Assembly (NCBI GenBank): GCA_964434345.1
Contig: CAYSUY010000001.1
Coordinates: forward strand, 30,349-94,348
Source: CAIOSQ01 sp964434345
GTDB taxonomy: Bacteria; Pseudomonadota; Alphaproteobacteria; CACIAM-22H2
Direction: 5' to 3'
Length of the DNA stretch: 64,000 bases
Both the position numbers and the translations under genes were made by a program. Below, piece after piece: positions 24,446 to 33,177 of the stretch. Every line of letters begins with the position of its first letter. The first letter of the stretch is position 1. The notes under the pieces are model-generated. The model was not told where the DNA came from and did no database searches. It worked only from the letters and a program-made list of their open reading frames with translations.

Positions 24446-26623
24446 ATGGACAAGATCGATCTTTCCCGTCGGGCCTTCATCCGCACGGCGGTGGCCGCCG
24501 GCGGCGGCATGATGCTGGGCTTCAACATTCCGGCCACGCATGACGCCGCGGCCGCGACGGTCCAGCCTGAGTTGTGGAAGCCGCCGGCTGGCGGCGTCGA
24601 GGTCAACGCCTGGCTGACCATCGATGCGGAGGGCGTGGTCACGATCCGGGTCCCGCATACCGAGATGGGGCAGGGTGGCATGACGTCCGTCGCGCAACTC
24701 GTCGCGGAGGAACTCGACGTTCCCTGGGAGAAGGTCCGCGCGGTGCTTGCCGACGCGAACCGCCACGTGACGCGCGGCAACGAATACAAGGACATGTCGA
24801 CGGGCGGCTCGAACCTCGTGCGCAACCGTCATCCGCACATCATGCAGGCCGGCGCCTCCGCGCGCGAGCGACTGCGCGAGGCGGCGGCGCGCAAATGGGG
24901 CGTCGATCGCGCCCAGGTGACGGCGAAGCAGGGCGTCCTGACGGCCGGTGCCAATCGCGGCACCTATGGCGAGTTCGCGACCGCCGCCGCCCAGATCGCT
25001 TTGCCGCAGGAGCCCAAGATCAAGGCCTATGGCGACTGGTGGCTGCTCGGCAAGGATGTGCCGCGCATGGATGTCGCGCCGAAGGTCAACGGCAGCGCGA
25101 TCTATCCGATCGACGTGCGCGTGCCGGGCATGGTCTATGCCGCCGTGCGCGCCTGTCCGGTTCCCGGCGGCAGGCTCAAGAGCTTCGATTTCGCCGCGGT
25201 CAAGGCGCGTCCGGGCGTGATCGCCGCGATCGAGCTCAAGCAGACCAAGGCCAATCTCGGCAACAGCGACATGCGCAGCGCCGTCGCCGTGGTCGCGGAC
25301 AGCTTCTACCGCGCCAAGGTCGCCCTCGATCTGATGCCGATCGAATGGGATCTCGGTCCCGGCGCGCAGAACAGCTACGCGGCGATGGACGCGCAGGCCC
25401 GCGACCTGATGGACAAGGAGGCCAAGCACGCCGAGGAGGTCCGCGGCGATCCGCGGCCGCTGCTCGCGTCGCCGGCCGGGAAGGTCGTGACGGGAAGCTA
25501 TGCGCGCCCCTACGAGACCCACGCGCCGATGAGCCCGCCGGCCGCGGTGGCGCATGTCACGGCCGAGCGCGTCGATGTCTGGAGCTTCACGCAGAACGTC
25601 GCCGCGACGCTGCTTCTGGCCGCCGATCAGGCCGGACGCAACCCCAAGGATGTCTTCGTCCACGGGACGTTCCAGGGCGGTGCGTTCGGACAGGGCAACG
25701 CCGTCGACATCACCCGCCAGGCGGTCGAACTCTCGAAGCAGCTCGGCAAGCCGGTCAAGGTGATCTGGACGCGCGAGGAGGACACCGCCCAGGCCCGCTC
25801 TCGCCCGCCCATCTGGGCGCGGTTCCAGGCCGTGCTCGGCGCGGACGGCCTGCCGACGGCGATGCTCAGCCGCGCAGTCGGCGAGACCTTCAACCCGGCC
25901 TATGCCGATCGCGGGATCGCGAACATGCCCTACAACGTGCCGCATTTCCGGTACGAGCGGCATGTCGTGCCGACCAACATTCCGGTCGGTCCGAACCGCG
26001 CGCCGGGCAACAACGCCAACGGCTTCACGATCGAGCAGTACGTCGACGAGCTGGCGCTCGCCGGCGGCTGGGATCCGCTGGAGTGGCGCATCAAGATGAC
26101 CGAGGGCAACGAGCGCTGGCAGCGGGTGCTGCTCAAGCTCAAGGAAGTCTCGGGCTTCACCACCAAGCTGCCGCGCGGCCAGGGAATGGGCATCGCGGTG
26201 GTCGAATCCCACGGCTCGACCGTGGGTGTCTGCGCGACCGTCGAGGTCACGCGGCGCGGCCAGCTCTCGGTCGAGAAGATCCTCGTCGTCACCAACAGTG
26301 GCTACGTGATCAATCCACGCGCCGCGAACGAACAGGTCTATGGCTGTGTCGCGTGGGAGCTGAGCCATACGCTCCAGGGCGGTCTCGATCTGCGCGAGGG
26401 CCGTTTCCGCAACACCAATTTCGACGGCTACAAGCTCACGCGCATGGCCGACATGCCGCCGGTCGAAAGCGTCTACGCGATGTCGCAGGACGGCTGGTGG
26501 GGCGGCTTCGGCGAAACGGCCGGGCCGCCGACGCCGCCGGCGATCGCCAACGCGATCTTCTTCGCGACCGGCAAGCGTATCCGCTCGACACCGATCCTCC
26601 AGCACAATCTCAGCTGGGCCTGA
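24446..26623 (+). CDS. Molybdopterin-binding subunit of xanthine dehydrogenase-family hydroxylase (IorB-like, module A)
   Basis: The 725-residue protein starts with a Tat signal (SRRAFIRTAVAAGGGMMLGF) and has the two molybdopterin-binding domains of isoquinoline 1-oxidoreductase beta-type enzymes. These hydroxylate heterocycles or oxidise aldehydes. The catalytic Glu is in GGFGETAGPP near the C-terminus. Two motifs depart from the family: the Mo-proximal loop reads QGGAFGQG instead of GGGFGRR, and HAPMSPPAA replaces the MEP form. GAGGGAGG precedes ATG 24446. A 15-bp perfect hairpin follows the stop, before the SoxXA gene. Confidence 0.9.
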   Translation: MDKIDLSRRAFIRTAVAAGGGMMLGFNIPATHDAAAATVQPELWKPPAGGVEVNAWLTIDAEGVVTIRVPHTEMGQGGMTSVAQLVAEELDVPWEKVRAVLADANRHVTRGNEYKDMSTGGSNLVRNRHPHIMQAGASARERLREAAARKWGVDRAQVTAKQGVLTAGANRGTYGEFATAAAQIALPQEPKIKAYGDWWLLGKDVPRMDVAPKVNGSAIYPIDVRVPGMVYAAVRACPVPGGRLKSFDFAAVKARPGVIAAIELKQTKANLGNSDMRSAVAVVADSFYRAKVALDLMPIEWDLGPGAQNSYAAMDAQARDLMDKEAKHAEEVRGDPRPLLASPAGKVVTGSYARPYETHAPMSPPAAVAHVTAERVDVWSFTQNVAATLLLAADQAGRNPKDVFVHGTFQGGAFGQGNAVDITRQAVELSKQLGKPVKVIWTREEDTAQARSRPPIWARFQAVLGADGLPTAMLSRAVGETFNPAYADRGIANMPYNVPHFRYERHVVPTNIPVGPNRAPGNNANGFTIEQYVDELALAGGWDPLEWRIKMTEGNERWQRVLLKLKEVSGFTTKLPRGQGMGIAVVESHGSTVGVCATVEVTRRGQLSVEKILVVTNSGYVINPRAANEQVYGCVAWELSHTLQGGLDLREGRFRNTNFDGYKLTRMADMPPVESVYAMSQDGWWGGFGETAGPPTPPAIANAIFFATGKRIRSTPILQHNLSWA

Positions 26624-26632
26624 CGTCGTCTC

Positions 26633-26667
26633 GCCACGACCGGCGCGTTCCGCGCGCCGGTCGTGGC
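26633..26667 (+). terminator. Perfect 15-bp GC hairpin after the molybdopterin subunit gene
   Basis: Arms 26633-26647 and 26653-26667 (GCCACGACCGGCGCG and its complement) enclose a five-base loop. It begins 10 bases after the stop and has no T-run, so it may be a partial terminator or an mRNA-stabilising stem rather than a full Rho-independent terminator. Confidence 0.6.
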
Positions 26668-26705
26668 CTCCTCCCGCCGCGCCGCCGCACGCCTTGTTCC
26701 GCCGC

Positions 26706-27857
26706 ATGATCCGTGTGCTGCTGGTCGTGCTTTTCTGCTTGAGCGCAGCCGGCCCGGTCCGCGCCGGGAACGCCGAACTCGAACCGCTGACCGCGATGCC
26801 CGGCGATCCGGTGCGCGGCCGCGCGATCGTGCGCGATCCGGGCAAGGCGAGTTGCCTGATCTGCCATGCGATGCCGATCCCCGAGGAGCCCGACCATGGC
26901 GGGATCGGTCCACCGCTCGCCGGAATCGGCAAGCGGACGACACCGGGCGAACTGCGCCGTCGCCTCGTCGATCCGACCGTCCGCGAGCCGGAGACCGTGA
27001 TGCCCGCCTATCATCGCGTCGACGGTCTCAATCGGGTCCTGGAGCGCTATCGGGGACAGCCGATCTACAGCGCGCAGGAGGTCGAGGATGTCGTCGCCTA
27101 TCTCGCGACGCTGGTGGACGACGCGCCGCTTCCGGCACCGCCGCCCGTGGGGCCGGAGACCGGCGCGGCGCGGTCCGGCACCTTCTATCTGGGCGATGCC
27201 ACGCGGCGTCTTCAGGACGATGATTTCCTCAATCCCGGCATGTTCGCGGTCGAGCGCGGGGGCGAGGTCTTCCGTCGCGCCGACGGCGAGGGCGGAGTGT
27301 CCTGCGCCTCGTGCCATGACGAAGCGGCGATGCGGGGAGTGGCGACGCGCTACCCGCGCTTCGACGGCGCGCGCGGCGGCCTGATCGACCTGCCCGCCGC
27401 CCTCGACGCGATGCGGCGCACGAAGATGCGCGCGTCCCCGTTGGGCCGGGAGAGCGAGGACATGCTGGCGCTGTCGGCGTTCATCGCGCGCCAGTCCAAC
27501 GGCCTTTTCAGGTCGGTTCCGGTCGATGGTCCGGTGCGGCCCCATTTCGAGGCCGGTCGCGCGTTCTTCGAGACCCGCCGTGGTCAACTGAACCTGTCCT
27601 GCGCGCACTGCCATGACGCGCTCGCTGGCGCGAAGCTGCGCGGCGACACGATCAGCCAGGGGCAGATCGACGGTTTTCCGATCCATCGCCTCATGTGGCG
27701 TTCCATGGCCTCCACGCACCGCATGTTCGCCTGGTGCAACAGCGCCCTGCGCGCCGAACCGTTCGAGAGCGGAAGTCCGGAGTATCTGGCACTCGAACTC
27801 TACCTGGCCTGGCGCGGGCGTGCGCTGCCGATCGCGGTTCCCGGCGTGCGGCGTTGA
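26706..27857 (+). CDS. Fused SoxX-SoxA c-type cytochrome (triheme)
   Basis: The 383-residue secreted protein joins a SoxX-like domain (about 30-140; CLICH at 50-54, axial-type Met99 in VMPAY) to a SoxA-like domain (about 165-383; CASCH at 200-204, CAHCH at 299-303). SoxA features include DFLNPGMFAVERG, the QLNLSCAHCHD block, and Cys344 in FAWCNSALRAE, matching the active-site cysteine ligand of SoxA. Canonical SoxAX conjugates thiosulfate to SoxYZ, but the two are normally separate chains. ATG 26706 is preferred to an upstream TTG. It lies between the Mo subunit and a triheme cytochrome gene in the same direction. Confidence 0.85.
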   Translation: MIRVLLVVLFCLSAAGPVRAGNAELEPLTAMPGDPVRGRAIVRDPGKASCLICHAMPIPEEPDHGGIGPPLAGIGKRTTPGELRRRLVDPTVREPETVMPAYHRVDGLNRVLERYRGQPIYSAQEVEDVVAYLATLVDDAPLPAPPPVGPETGAARSGTFYLGDATRRLQDDDFLNPGMFAVERGGEVFRRADGEGGVSCASCHDEAAMRGVATRYPRFDGARGGLIDLPAALDAMRRTKMRASPLGRESEDMLALSAFIARQSNGLFRSVPVDGPVRPHFEAGRAFFETRRGQLNLSCAHCHDALAGAKLRGDTISQGQIDGFPIHRLMWRSMASTHRMFAWCNSALRAEPFESGSPEYLALELYLAWRGRALPIAVPGVRR

Positions 27858-27967
27858 CGCCATTCCGGGACCGGGGAGGCGCGATCGGGGGTTGCTCTCG
27901 CCCAGGGCTTTTCGCACCATGGTCGCGCGGCGCGTGGTGACGCGCGGGGGAACAGGGGTTGGCGCAC

Positions 27968-29263
27968 ATGATTCTTCGGCTTCTCATCGGCCTGGTGGCC
28001 GCTCTTGCCGTGGGCGTCGGCGGATTTTTCGGATGGGCGGCGCGTCACGGATCGATCGCTCCACTCGCCGCTCCGCCGGCTCCGAAGTCGTTCGACGCGG
28101 CGCTCGTCGAGCGGGGCAAGAGCCTCGCGGCGCTCGGCTATTGCGTCGTCTGCCATACGCGGTCCGACGGACCGGCGCTGGCCGGCGGGCGGGGGCTGCC
28201 GACACCATTCGGAACGGTCTACGCCACCAACATCACCCCCGATCCCGAGACGGGGATCGGGCTCTGGTCCGAGGCGGCGTTCCGTCGCGCGATGCACGAC
28301 GGCATCGGCCGCGACGGCCGGCATCTCTATCCGGTCTTTCCCTATGATCATTTCACGAAGGTCACCGACGAGGACGTGCGGGCGATCTACGCCTATCTCA
28401 TGACGCAGAAGCCCGTGCGCTATACGCCGCCCGCCAACGAACTCGGCTTTCCGTTCGGTGTCCGTCAGTTGATGGCCGGTTGGAATCTCCTGTTTTTCGA
28501 GAGCGGCCGCTTCGTCCCTGATCCGAAGCGCGACGAGGCCTGGAACCGCGGCGCCTATCTTGCCGAGGGCCTCGGCCATTGCGGATCCTGCCACACGCCG
28601 CGCAACGCCCTGGGCGGTCTCATCAAGGACCGGAAATTCGCCGGCGCGACGATCGAGGGCTGGCATGGCACGGCGCTCGACGCCTCGTCGCCGTCACCGA
28701 TCCCATGGACCGCCGACGCGCTGCTCAACTACCTCCTCGACGGGCGCGAGGCGCAGCATGGCATCGCGGCGGGACCGATGACGCCGGTCGTCGATCTGCT
28801 TGCCGACCAGGAGGAAAGCGATATCGCCGCGCTGGCAGCCTATATCCTGTCGTTCCAGACCGGGCGGCCGGACAACTCCGCCGACGCGAAGGCCTTCGCG
28901 GAGTCGCGCCAACTCGTCAATACGCCCGGCGCGGCCGTACCCGACATGGATCCCGCGCTGCGGCCCGGCTATGCGATCTTCATGCAGTCCTGCGCGAACT
29001 GCCATCGCAAGGGCGAACGCTTCACGCCGCTCGCGCTGACCTCGACCGTGAACGGGCCCGATCCCCGGAACGTCATCCAGATCGTGCAGCACGGCCTGCG
29101 GCCGCCCCGCGCGTCGCGTGGCTTCACCATGCCGGCCTTCGGGTGGATGTCGGACAAGGAGATGGCCGACCTCGTGCGCTTCCTGCGCGCGCAGTTCAGC
29201 CGCAATGCGCCATGGTCCGATGTCGAGGGCGCGATCCGCGAGGTACGCAGCCAGCGCCACTGA
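27968..29263 (+). CDS. Membrane-anchored triheme c-type cytochrome
   Basis: The 431-residue protein has an N-terminal hydrophobic anchor (about 2-24) and three heme-binding sites: CVVCH (59-63), CGSCH (205-209) and CANCH (342-346). The layout matches the cytochrome subunits that serve membrane alcohol, gluconate and aldehyde dehydrogenases and Mo hydroxylases, passing electrons to quinone or terminal oxidases. As last gene of the forward module it is the likely electron acceptor for the Mo enzyme. ATG 27968 is used; TTG 27959 is in frame. It is convergent with the Sel1-repeat gene. Confidence 0.9.
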   Translation: MILRLLIGLVAALAVGVGGFFGWAARHGSIAPLAAPPAPKSFDAALVERGKSLAALGYCVVCHTRSDGPALAGGRGLPTPFGTVYATNITPDPETGIGLWSEAAFRRAMHDGIGRDGRHLYPVFPYDHFTKVTDEDVRAIYAYLMTQKPVRYTPPANELGFPFGVRQLMAGWNLLFFESGRFVPDPKRDEAWNRGAYLAEGLGHCGSCHTPRNALGGLIKDRKFAGATIEGWHGTALDASSPSPIPWTADALLNYLLDGREAQHGIAAGPMTPVVDLLADQEESDIAALAAYILSFQTGRPDNSADAKAFAESRQLVNTPGAAVPDMDPALRPGYAIFMQSCANCHRKGERFTPLALTSTVNGPDPRNVIQIVQHGLRPPRASRGFTMPAFGWMSDKEMADLVRFLRAQFSRNAPWSDVEGAIREVRSQRH

Positions 29264-29277
29264 CCGCGGCGCCGCGG
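29264..29277. terminator. 14-base GC palindrome between convergent genes
   Basis: CCGCGGCGCCGCGG is a perfect palindrome filling the 15-base gap between the stops of the triheme cytochrome gene and the Sel1-repeat gene. It can form a short hairpin on either strand. There is no T-run, so its terminator role is a guess. Confidence 0.3.
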
Positions 29278-29278
29278 A

Positions 29279-29959
29279 TCACATCCGCGGCACCGCGCGG
29301 CGGCATTGCGCGAGGCGCAGCGCGCTGCGTTGGGTCGTGCACGAGGTATTGCTCTCGTCCGACATCAGCGCCACGTCGGCGCGCTCGAACAATTCGGTGG
29401 CCCTGGCCAGATCCTGCGCCACGCCCGTGCCGTTCGCGTACATCGTGCCGAGACGGAACAGCGCCTGCGGATGGTCCTGCGCCGCCGCCCGCGTGAACCA
29501 CCGCGCCGCAGCGGCTGCATCGGGTCGTAACCCGTCGCGGCCTTCGGCGAGGAGCGTGCCGAGGTCGAACTGGGCGAGCATGTCGCCCGCCTCGGCCGCT
29601 GCCCTGTACCAGTCGGCCGCTGCCGCTGCATCGCGCTCCACACCGTCGCCCTCGGCGAGCATCTGGGCGAGGTTGAACGCCGCGCGTGCATAGCCTTGCG
29701 CAGCCGCGAGCCGGTAGAATCGCGCTGCGGCGCCGCGATCGCGCGTCACGCCCCGCCCCTGGTCGAGCAGGATGGCGGCGTTGAACTGGGCGACGATGTC
29801 CCCGCGCTCGGCCCGCTCCCGCCAGACCGCGAAGGCGGCTGCATGATCGCCGCGCCGATACGCGTCTTCGGCCGCATCGGACGCGCTGGCGCCGGTCGCG
29901 GCGAGGGCCGCGAAGAGAAGGCCCGCAAAGAGCCGTGACTGGAGACGTCGTGCCCGCAT
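29279..29959 (-). CDS. Secreted Sel1-like repeat protein
   Basis: The 226-residue protein has a signal peptide (RLFAGLLFAALAATGASA) followed by about five tandem Sel1-like repeats. The repeats are seen as AQFNAAILLDQGRGV, AAFNLAQMLAEGDGV, AQFDLGTLLAEGRDG and ALFRLGTMYANGTGV at about 36-residue spacing. Such solenoids are protein-binding scaffolds, often in the periplasm. It is the last gene of the reverse-strand module B, 32 bases after the second SoxYZ-like gene, so it may assist assembly of that system. The C-terminus has two cysteines (TSCTTQ, AQCRR) that could form a disulfide. Confidence 0.82.
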   Translation of the reverse strand: MRARRLQSRLFAGLLFAALAATGASASDAAEDAYRRGDHAAAFAVWRERAERGDIVAQFNAAILLDQGRGVTRDRGAAARFYRLAAAQGYARAAFNLAQMLAEGDGVERDAAAAADWYRAAAEAGDMLAQFDLGTLLAEGRDGLRPDAAAAARWFTRAAAQDHPQALFRLGTMYANGTGVAQDLARATELFERADVALMSDESNTSCTTQRSALRLAQCRRAVPRM

Positions 29960-29991
29960 GGTGCCGCTCGCCCCTGCACGGCCGATGCCCG

Positions 29992-30807
29992 TCAGGCGAG
30001 GGCGATGGCCGCGCTGTTGGTGTAGACGGAGCCGTCGGTGTCGAGCCAGCGGAACTCGTAGATCCCGCCGCCACGCACCCGGTCGTGGAATGCAAAATAT
30101 GGGTTGGTCGCGATCGCCGGGTAGGGCCGCGCGCGGAAGACCGTTCGGCCCTCGAAGCGGCACTCGAACTCCTCGATGATGCGCAGCGGGATCCAGGTAT
30201 TGAAGGCATTGAGGCGCAAGCCCGTTTCCATCGGATGCGAGATCAGCGTGCGTATCGCGATGACATCGCCGAGGCGCGCGGTCGACGGAACCATCACCCG
30301 CGAAACCGGCTTGAAATCCCTGATCTCGGCGTCGGATCCGGTGCCAACATTGGCGCAGGCGCCGTAATTGACGGTCAGCGCCTGATCCGCGCGCCAGACC
30401 TCGCCGTTCTGCATCTGGGCGACCGCAGTGACCGTCTGGGCGCTTTCCAGACGGATGCGGGTCGAGAACTCCGCACGCCCGCAATCCGGCGCGAACCATG
30501 CCGACACGACATTGGGCCTCGGGTTGCCGTCCACCATGACATGGACGGCGCGTGGCACCTCGTCTTGGGCCGTGACCGTCATCGGGACTGAACTGCCGGT
30601 ATCGGAATGGGAGGGCAGGTCGAGGCGGACGCGCCCGCTGCGCGCCGTGGCGGGTCCGACCAGGCGCTGGATCGCGTACTCGACGTCGCGCGGCAGGGCG
30701 ATGCCCGCGCGCGCGCCGAAAAGCGCGAGCGCCGCTCCGCCCAGCGCTGCTCCGCTCAGCGCCGCGCGTCGTCCCCGGCCGTGTCGCGCTCCCGCCGTCA
30801 TCGACAT
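29992..30807 (-). CDS. Fused SoxY-SoxZ-like carrier protein (module B)
   Basis: The 271-residue paralog of the carrier at 22995 has a Tat-like signal (GRRAALSGAALGGAALALF), a SoxY-like part and a SoxZ-like part. Both copies share RTLISHPMETGLRLNA. Its carrier-type Cys151 is in NYGACANVG, again internal rather than at a free C-terminus. A second Cys (APDCG, 109) is not in copy A. It follows the Mo subunit gene of module B by 46 bases and precedes the Sel1 gene. Start 30807 (MSMTAG) is one of two nearby ATGs. The cargo is unknown; sulfur is the family precedent. Confidence 0.8.
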   Translation of the reverse strand: MSMTAGARHGRGRRAALSGAALGGAALALFGARAGIALPRDVEYAIQRLVGPATARSGRVRLDLPSHSDTGSSVPMTVTAQDEVPRAVHVMVDGNPRPNVVSAWFAPDCGRAEFSTRIRLESAQTVTAVAQMQNGEVWRADQALTVNYGACANVGTGSDAEIRDFKPVSRVMVPSTARLGDVIAIRTLISHPMETGLRLNAFNTWIPLRIIEEFECRFEGRTVFRARPYPAIATNPYFAFHDRVRGGGIYEFRWLDTDGSVYTNSAAIALA

Positions 30808-30853
30808 GCGCGTAGGCAGGACGGCCGGTTCGTGGCCGTCCCGCCGATCGCGC

Positions 30854-33166
30854 TCAGCCCATGTACTTCGTGAAGGGCTTGCGGGTGATCCATTTGCCGG
30901 TGGCCCGGAAATAGGCATGCACGAAGGCCGGCGGCGGCGGACCCATCGGCGGTTCACCCGCCTCCGAGAACCGCTCATGGCCGGAATTGCCGCCGAAATG
31001 GACGTGGATCTCCTGCGGCAGCAACGGATCGGCCTGCCGCATCGCGCGGTAGCCGTCGAGATTGCCTTCGACGATCGCGCCGTTCGAGACGTTGAGTTCC
31101 TCGTGCAGCGACGAACTCAGCGCCATGATCACGCCGCCCTCCATCTGCGCGCGAACCGCATCCGGATTGATGACGCTGCCGAGGTCGAAGGCGACATCGA
31201 CGCGCGGGATCGCCACGTTGCCGCGACGCGACACCTCGACCGTCACGATCGTCGCCACGGTCGAACCGCTGAACGGCACCGGCGCGCCGTCCTGGGTCGT
31301 CGCCATCGCCCAGTTGCCGATGGCGACGCCCTGCGCCGTGCCACGCGGAAGGCTCTGGCCCCAGTTCGCCTTCTGCGCGACCTCGTCGAGCGTCTTGATC
31401 CAGCCCTTGTCGGGGAAATTCGCCAGGAGCCGGCGGCGGTACTCGACCGCGTCGATCTTGGCGGTTTCCGCGCAGTTGTTGATGAAGGTCTCCAGGAAGA
31501 AGCAATTGCTCACGAACACCGGGCCACGGAACGGACCGGTCATGATGTTGGTGGCGAAAGGTTTCGTGCGCCCCCGGAAATTCGGGATCGCGAACTGGTA
31601 CGGCGTATCCGTCAGGTTGCGTCCGATGGGGCGCGACGCCGCCTGGTTGATGTCGACCGCCTTCGGCATGCCGTCGTCGCCGAGCGTCGCCGTGATCTTC
31701 GCGGCGGCGATGTCGCGATAGCGGCCCTGACGCGTCGTCTCCTCACGCGTCCAGATCACCTTGACCGGCTTGCCGGCCATCTTCTTCGCGATCGCGACTA
31801 CCGTGCGGACGTCGTCGCCGTAGATACGGCGACCGCAACCGACCCCGACATACGTCGCATGGACATGCACCTTCTCGGGATGCAGGCCCGTTTCGTCGGC
31901 TGCGACGTACATCGCCTGCTGCGCGTGCTGGGTGGAGATCCAGACGTCGCAGCGATCGGCGGTCACGAGCGCCGTGCCGTTGAGCGGCTCCATCAGGAAA
32001 TGGTCCTGATAGGGAGTCATGAACTCCATCTCGACGCGCCGTCCCGTCTTGAGCGCCTCGTCGACATCGCCCTTGGCACGCAGGACGTTGCCGCGGCTGG
32101 TGTCCTTTGCCGCGTCGCCCAGCGCGGCGTAGATCGACTGGGTCGTCGTCCATTTGGCCCCGTCGCCGGCGTCCCAGTCCACGGGCAGCATGTCCAGCGC
32201 GACCTTGGCCTGCCAGAAATGATCGGCGATCACCGCCACGGCAGCCTGCGGACCGTTGGTGGTCGCCGACATGCCCATCGGCGCGGTGACGCGGTCGGGA
32301 AGGCCGCGCCCGCCCTCGGCGGGATCGACCACCACGACTGCGCGAACGCCCGGCATCGCCTTGATCGCATCGAAATTGACGCTCTTCAGCTTGCCGCCAT
32401 GGGCGGGTACGTGACGCACCGTCGCGTACACCATGCCCGGCACCTGGACGTCGAGCCCGTAGATCGCGCTGCCGTCGAGGATGTGCTGGAGGTTGATGCG
32501 CTTGCGCGACGTCTTGCCGAGGAATGTCCACTCGGCGCGCGGCTTGAGGTCGGGCTCCTTGTCGAGTTTCACCGCGGCGGCCTCGGCGGCCACCTCGCCA
32601 TAGGTGAGCCGGCGGTTGCTCGCGGCGTGGACGAGGGTGCTGTTCTCGGCCTTCACCTGATCGACGGGAACGCCCCAGCGCGTGGCCGCCGCGACGCGCA
32701 GACGCTCGCGGGCGCTGGCGCCGATCTGGAGCAGTTGCTCCATCATCTCCTTGCCGGTCGAACGGCCCGAGAAATAGGCGAGGCCACCGGTCTTCGAGTA
32801 GAGATTGTTCTCCCTGAGGTTCCGGTTCGGCGGCATGTACTCGCCGCGCACGAGGTTCCAGTCGCAACCGAGTTCCTCGGTGACGATCATCGCCATGCCG
32901 GTGTGAACGCCGTTGCCCAACTCGCTCTTGACGGTGCGGATGGTCACGGTGTTGTCCGGAGCGATCGAGACGACGCCGGTGAATTCGGCGCCCGTGCTCT
33001 GCTGGCCCGGATTGCGCGAGCCCAGCGCTGCGGCGGCCTGTTCGGCGGGCAGGATCCCGACCGTCAGTCCACCGGCCATGGCGGCGGCGCTGACCAGGAA
33101 AGTGCGGCGCCCGAGTTCGACGGTCGATCCGACGGAGGGAGCGAAATCGGTCTGATGCTTTGTCAT
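30854..33166 (-). CDS. Molybdopterin-binding subunit of xanthine dehydrogenase-family hydroxylase (IorB-like, module B)
   Basis: The 770-residue protein has a Tat signal (LGRRTFLVSAAAMAGGL) and both molybdopterin-binding domains. Motifs are conventional: FLMEPLNGTALV, the Mo loop VGVGCGRRIYG and the catalytic Glu in SEAGEPPMGPP. It is the Mo partner of the [2Fe-2S] protein encoded 11 bases upstream; GGGAGG precedes ATG 33166. It differs clearly from the module A subunit (45 residues longer, different active-site loops), which suggests a different substrate. Possible substrates include N-heterocycles and aldehydes. Confidence 0.9.
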   Translation of the reverse strand: MTKHQTDFAPSVGSTVELGRRTFLVSAAAMAGGLTVGILPAEQAAAALGSRNPGQQSTGAEFTGVVSIAPDNTVTIRTVKSELGNGVHTGMAMIVTEELGCDWNLVRGEYMPPNRNLRENNLYSKTGGLAYFSGRSTGKEMMEQLLQIGASARERLRVAAATRWGVPVDQVKAENSTLVHAASNRRLTYGEVAAEAAAVKLDKEPDLKPRAEWTFLGKTSRKRINLQHILDGSAIYGLDVQVPGMVYATVRHVPAHGGKLKSVNFDAIKAMPGVRAVVVVDPAEGGRGLPDRVTAPMGMSATTNGPQAAVAVIADHFWQAKVALDMLPVDWDAGDGAKWTTTQSIYAALGDAAKDTSRGNVLRAKGDVDEALKTGRRVEMEFMTPYQDHFLMEPLNGTALVTADRCDVWISTQHAQQAMYVAADETGLHPEKVHVHATYVGVGCGRRIYGDDVRTVVAIAKKMAGKPVKVIWTREETTRQGRYRDIAAAKITATLGDDGMPKAVDINQAASRPIGRNLTDTPYQFAIPNFRGRTKPFATNIMTGPFRGPVFVSNCFFLETFINNCAETAKIDAVEYRRRLLANFPDKGWIKTLDEVAQKANWGQSLPRGTAQGVAIGNWAMATTQDGAPVPFSGSTVATIVTVEVSRRGNVAIPRVDVAFDLGSVINPDAVRAQMEGGVIMALSSSLHEELNVSNGAIVEGNLDGYRAMRQADPLLPQEIHVHFGGNSGHERFSEAGEPPMGPPPPAFVHAYFRATGKWITRKPFTKYMG

Positions 33167-33177
33167 CGCGACCTCCC

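Noticed and set aside
24380..26932. An 850-codon reverse frame opposite the module A Mo subunit
   Set aside because: It is the complementary shadow of a well-supported molybdopterin subunit; low-complexity composition and no motifs.
22995..30807. Complete thiosulfate-oxidising Sox system
   Set aside because: SoxB, SoxC and SoxD (sulfur) are missing; sarcosine oxidase soxBDAG at 58765-63805 shares only the gene name.
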